Assembly: GCA_038043445.1 (NCBI GenBank)
Contig: JBBTBY010000069.1
Coordinates: forward strand, 1 to 55,067
Reading direction: 5' to 3'
DNA length: 55,067 nucleotides
Source: Spirochaetota bacterium
GTDB taxonomy: Bacteria; Spirochaetota; Brachyspiria; Brachyspirales; JACRPF01
The notes under the pieces are model-generated. The model worked only from the letters and a program-made list of their open reading frames with translations. It ran no database searches and was not told the origin of the DNA. Positions 52,341 through 55,067 of this stretch are shown here, piece by piece (the stretch's first letter is position 1; each line of letters begins with the position of its first letter). The position numbers and the translations under genes are program-made.

Positions 52341-52398
52341 GACTTCCTCCAGAGCGGCCATTACACAAAGAAGGACGAAAATGTCAAATCAGGGGGTA

Positions 52399-54120
52399 TC
52401 ACAGGATGCCGATGACGCCGGTTATCCAGAGATTGGAGTCGATGAGGAATTCATAGGCGTATTTCGAACGGAGTATCGTTCGATTGCGTGCGAAGAGGAT
52501 GAGGACGCCGTTGAAAAGCACCGGTATGAAATAGACGATCTTCTGCAGGGGGTAGAGGCCTGCGATGATGCCGGCGGTCATCGCCGCGAGCATGCATGCC
52601 TGGAGGACAATGAGGGATATCATGAGATGACGCGGGCGAACGAGCGAGAGGAGGCCCGTAACTCCTGCAATGCGGTCGCTCTGTGCCGTTTTCAGTTCGA
52701 GGAGCGTCTGACGCGTGAACATGACGCAGAACACGAGCGCGCCGGAAAAGAGGAAGGCGAAATGGTGATCGATGAGCACGCTTCTGTCATCAACGATGAT
52801 AAGGCCGTTGACGAGCACGGTAAGCGCCGTTGAGATGACGAGCGATTTGAACGCCGGTACGTTCTTAAGGCGGAAGAAGAGAAGGCGGCGTTCGCCCCCG
52901 GGCATGGGGAGATAACTGGCGTTGTAGCCGAGGCCGAGGACGACGGCGAAGGCGGTGAGCATGAAGATGTTCAGTCCGTAGAGATACGATGCCGCCACGA
53001 CAGCACCGCCGGATGCGAGGAAGGCGACAAGGAACACGATGCGGAATCGGTAGACGAAATCGTAGCGGATGCGGTCGCTCGCTCGAAGCCCCGCGCGATT
53101 GGTGTAGTTGTTGAACACCGACATGGCGAAGTAGTAGAGTGCGGCGATGAGGGCGATGTTGATCGGATACCGGCGTCCGGTGATGTCGGCGACCGCGAAG
53201 GGGATGAGGAGTACCCCCGCTGCCGGGAAAAGGTTCGTATAGATGATGAATCGAAGTATGTCCTCTGCGATGCGGAAGAGCGGATGCGATGCGTTCTCGC
53301 GGACGGCGGACGCCACTTCCTCGATGAGCCAGTCCGGCGTGGACGCACCCGCGGTTATCCCGATGCGGCGATACCCCTTTTTTCTGAGATCGAGCGTGTG
53401 TATCGCTTCCGCCGACTCCACCGCGAAGGTGGTGACCGTGCGGGCGGCTATTTCCACGAGCCGTTTCGTGTTCGAGCTCGCCGCACCGCCGACGACGATG
53501 ATGCAGTCGTTGCGCGCGGCCATTTCGGCGACCTCGCGCTGACGGAGTTCGGTCGCGTTGCAGATCGTATTGATTATGACGATGCCGGGGAAACGTGCCG
53601 CCATCCTTTCTGCCAGCGCAGCGAACGCGGCCATCTCCATCGTCGTCTGCGAGACGAAGAGCGGCTTCGTGAGCACCGGGAGCGATGCCACGTCCGCTTC
53701 GTTCTGAACGACGTAGGATGTGCGCGCAAAACCGCGAAGGCCTATGACCTCGGGGTGATCGGCCTTCCCGAAAATGACGACCGCGCCCCCCGAAGCATCG
53801 TGTTTTTTTATGATGCCCTGCACCTTTGCGACATCGCGGCAGGTGAGATTGACGACATGCTTCGCGCGCGACTTAAGCTCATGCATGCGCTCCGGGGTGA
53901 TGCCGTGCGCGCGGACGATGACGGTGTTTCCCGACAGATCGTCCGAACCGGAAAGTTCACGAACGCCGTGTTCGGTCAATTGCGAAAGTGTCTGCGGATT
54001 GTGTATCAACTCGCCGTCGGTGAGGACATTGTCGGTCGACCGGGCGACCTGAAAGACGGTATCGACGGCATGCTTTACGCCGCGGCAGAAGCCGGCGTAT
54101 TTTCCTATTTCAATGCGCAT
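52399..54120 (-). CDS. ispH: IspH fused to a UbiA-like membrane domain
   Basis: 573 residues from the ATG at 54120. Residues 1-280 are 4-hydroxy-3-methylbut-2-enyl diphosphate reductase: [4Fe-4S] ligands C12, C94 and C187 (KYAGFCRG, NLTCRDV, TICNAT), H40, H72, SQTT and SSNTKR are all present, so it should make IPP/DMAPP. Residues 283-573 contain about eight membrane helices resembling the UbiA prenyltransferase fold, but the first NDxxDxxxD motif reads NNYTNRAGLRASD and the second is LKNVPAFKS, so catalysis is doubtful. IspH is normally about 300 residues and soluble. It follows rpmB by 22 bases, without a strong ribosome site of its own. Confidence 0.85.
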   Translation of the reverse strand: MRIEIGKYAGFCRGVKHAVDTVFQVARSTDNVLTDGELIHNPQTLSQLTEHGVRELSGSDDLSGNTVIVRAHGITPERMHELKSRAKHVVNLTCRDVAKVQGIIKKHDASGGAVVIFGKADHPEVIGLRGFARTSYVVQNEADVASLPVLTKPLFVSQTTMEMAAFAALAERMAARFPGIVIINTICNATELRQREVAEMAARNDCIIVVGGAASSNTKRLVEIAARTVTTFAVESAEAIHTLDLRKKGYRRIGITAGASTPDWLIEEVASAVRENASHPLFRIAEDILRFIIYTNLFPAAGVLLIPFAVADITGRRYPINIALIAALYYFAMSVFNNYTNRAGLRASDRIRYDFVYRFRIVFLVAFLASGGAVVAASYLYGLNIFMLTAFAVVLGLGYNASYLPMPGGERRLLFFRLKNVPAFKSLVISTALTVLVNGLIIVDDRSVLIDHHFAFLFSGALVFCVMFTRQTLLELKTAQSDRIAGVTGLLSLVRPRHLMISLIVLQACMLAAMTAGIIAGLYPLQKIVYFIPVLFNGVLILFARNRTILRSKYAYEFLIDSNLWITGVIGIL

Positions 54121-54142
54121 TCGGTATCGTGGTGCAAGCGCC

Positions 54143-54334
54143 TTATACGGCCTTGACCACCTTGTTCGCCGAGAGGCAGCCGGTGCAGACACGGATGCGT
54201 TTTACTTTGCCTTTCACGTTCGCCTTTACCGGGTGCAGATTGATCTGGAAAATGCGCCGTGTCTTGCGGTTCGAATGGCTTACGCGGTTGCCCCGCAGTG
54301 TGCCTTTGCCGCATATATCGCATGAGCGGGCCAT
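54143..54334 (-). CDS. rpmB: 50S ribosomal protein L28
   Basis: 63 residues, start ATG 54334 with AAGGAG seven bases before it. MARSCDICGKGTLRGNRVSHSNRKTRRIFQ is L28. Two CxxC pairs (C5/C8, C50/C53) make this the zinc-binding form. First gene of a unit with ispH; a perfect consensus promoter lies upstream. Confidence 0.95.
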   Translation of the reverse strand: MARSCDICGKGTLRGNRVSHSNRKTRRIFQINLHPVKANVKGKVKRIRVCTGCLSANKVVKAV

Positions 54335-54404
54335 GGATGTTCTCCTTAAGTACTGTGTTTCACGCACGCGTACCCATTGAGGCACACGGCGAAAATAGTG
54401 CGCT

Positions 54405-54433
54405 ATTATACCTGCAGGGAGCGGAAATGTCAA
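54405..54433 (-). promoter_or_regulatory. Consensus promoter of rpmB-ispH
   Basis: On the minus strand TTGACA (54433-54428), a 17-base spacer and TATAAT (54410-54405): both hexamers perfect. The leader to rpmB is about 65 bases. Confidence 0.88.
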
Positions 54434-54443
54434 CGGTATTTCC

Positions 54444-54472
54444 TTGACTTTCATTCACCTCCCCGCTACAAT
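54444..54472 (+). promoter_or_regulatory. Promoter of the right-edge TPR gene
   Basis: TTGACT (54444-54449), a 17-base spacer and TACAAT (54467-54472). Transcription should start near 54479, only about 10 bases before the ATG. It is divergent from the rpmB promoter; the -35 hexamers are 10 bases apart. Confidence 0.75.
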
Positions 54473-54488
54473 GGGGATGGGTGGGCGC

Positions 54489-55067
54489 ATGGCGAACGAT
54501 ATCGATCCATTGATAAAAGCATCGAAACTCCTTCATGCGAGACGCTATGCAGAGGCCAAACGCATACTCCTTGATGCCGTGATAAAAAGCCCGCGCAATG
54601 CCGAGGCGCACGCACTTCTGGCGCATGCGGCGTTGTCGCTTAAGCAGTATGAAGAGGCCAAGCCCTTCATCGAGAAGGCGCTGTTCTTAAGCCGTATGAA
54701 CACGAGCGCTTTGCTTGCCGAGGGGTACCGTAATCTTGTCATCGGCAATGTCGAGGAAGCGCTTCGTGCGTATGTCCGCGTGCTCGAGATAGACCCGCGC
54801 AATATCACCGCGAAAGCGAATATCGATCGCATACGGACGTTCGACAGCATCGATGAGGAAATACCGTACCTGAAGCCGCACGATTATCTGACGCCGCCCA
54901 TGATATCGGTCGATGTCCGCAGTCTCCCCCGAGGCTACATCATCGGCGGTGCTTTGCTTGTGCTCGTCATCGTTCTCGGTGTGATTATAGCCGTGAATCA
55001 GAGGAACATCGCCCGGACCATCTCCCGCGTACTGCCGACGGATACAAGCGATCCCATAGCGGAAAAG
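54489..55067 (+). CDS. TPR-repeat membrane protein (cut by window edge)
   Basis: 193 codons, open to the right edge. The cytoplasmic N-terminal part has TPR units (AEAKRILLDAVIKSPRNAEAH, EEAKPFIEKALFLSRMNTSAL, EEALRAYVRVLEIDPRN). A single membrane helix at 150-168 (IIGGALLVLVIVLGVIIAV) follows, and the chain continues on the far side. G-rich GGGTGGG before the ATG. Function unknown. The strong promoter and near-leaderless mRNA suggest steady expression. Confidence 0.8.
   Translation, partial: MANDIDPLIKASKLLHARRYAEAKRILLDAVIKSPRNAEAHALLAHAALSLKQYEEAKPFIEKALFLSRMNTSALLAEGYRNLVIGNVEEALRAYVRVLEIDPRNITAKANIDRIRTFDSIDEEIPYLKPHDYLTPPMISVDVRSLPRGYIIGGALLVLVIVLGVIIAVNQRNIARTISRVLPTDTSDPIAEK

Noticed and set aside
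54153-54380. A longer N-terminal extension of rpmB
   Set aside because: L28 starts at MARSCDICG with a good ribosome site; the upstream part covers the promoter.

Overview
The window looks like a piece of chromosome from an anaerobic, uncultured bacterium close to the spirochaetes. This rests on several features together: two class III cyclase-type proteins, a PorV/UPF0164-like outer-membrane barrel, TPR lipoproteins, an McsA/McsB pair, two ferredoxin-dependent 2-oxoacid oxidoreductases and small ferredoxins. No rRNA or taxon-specific marker is present, so the assignment is an inference. Coding density is high, most genes sit in short operons with 4-base ATGA overlaps, and many promoters are close to the TTGACA-17-TATAAT consensus. 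I saw no tRNA, rRNA or CRISPR array.

Layout. 1-1491: the start of a cut-off AraC-type regulator, divergent from a URO-D/corrinoid-methyltransferase-like protein. 1477-7878: a PorV-like barrel with a TPR tail and a 1650-residue secreted beta-helix protein with a FlgD/CTD-like C-terminus. 8204-11408: a three-gene 2-oxoacid:ferredoxin oxidoreductase (vorBAC type) and a conserved unknown, closed by a strong terminator. 11500-13595: a TetR regulator with a palindromic operator, two Fe-S proteins and a cupin. 13631-19259: ilvE, mcsA, an mcsB with an eroded active site, and a GH38 mannosidase. 19262-23351: a divergent cyclase-like protein, an FAD oxidoreductase, a small membrane protein and an SDR enzyme. 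23374-26307: a four-gene operon including recX. 26467-31543: an IclR-sulfatase-beta-helix operon with its operator.

31657-34308: an adenylate cyclase with HAMP domain and a TPR lipoprotein. 34313-38196: iorA, iorB, paaK and an ACT protein (aryl pyruvate/aryl acetate metabolism). 38257-40639: a short ORF that may be a primase remnant, a DmeF-type metal exporter, a DUF6064-like membrane protein and a DUF1697 protein. 40708-42569: larE and mnmA, overlapping. 42777-52340: a carbohydrate region (secreted clan GH-A hydrolase, beta-helix protein, TPR/barrel protein, second GH38, GH35) that carries a 139-bp MITE with 9-bp target duplications. 52399-55067: an ispH fused to a UbiA-like membrane domain, rpmB, and a TPR membrane protein cut by the right edge.

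Taken together the genes suggest a fermentative anaerobe that takes apart sulfated and mannose- or galactose-containing glycans and handles branched-chain and aromatic 2-oxoacids with ferredoxin enzymes. The most unusual items are the MITE, the McsB with lost catalytic residues, the MnmA lacking its second catalytic cysteine beside LarE, the IspH-UbiA fusion, and the PorV-like/giant CTD protein pair.
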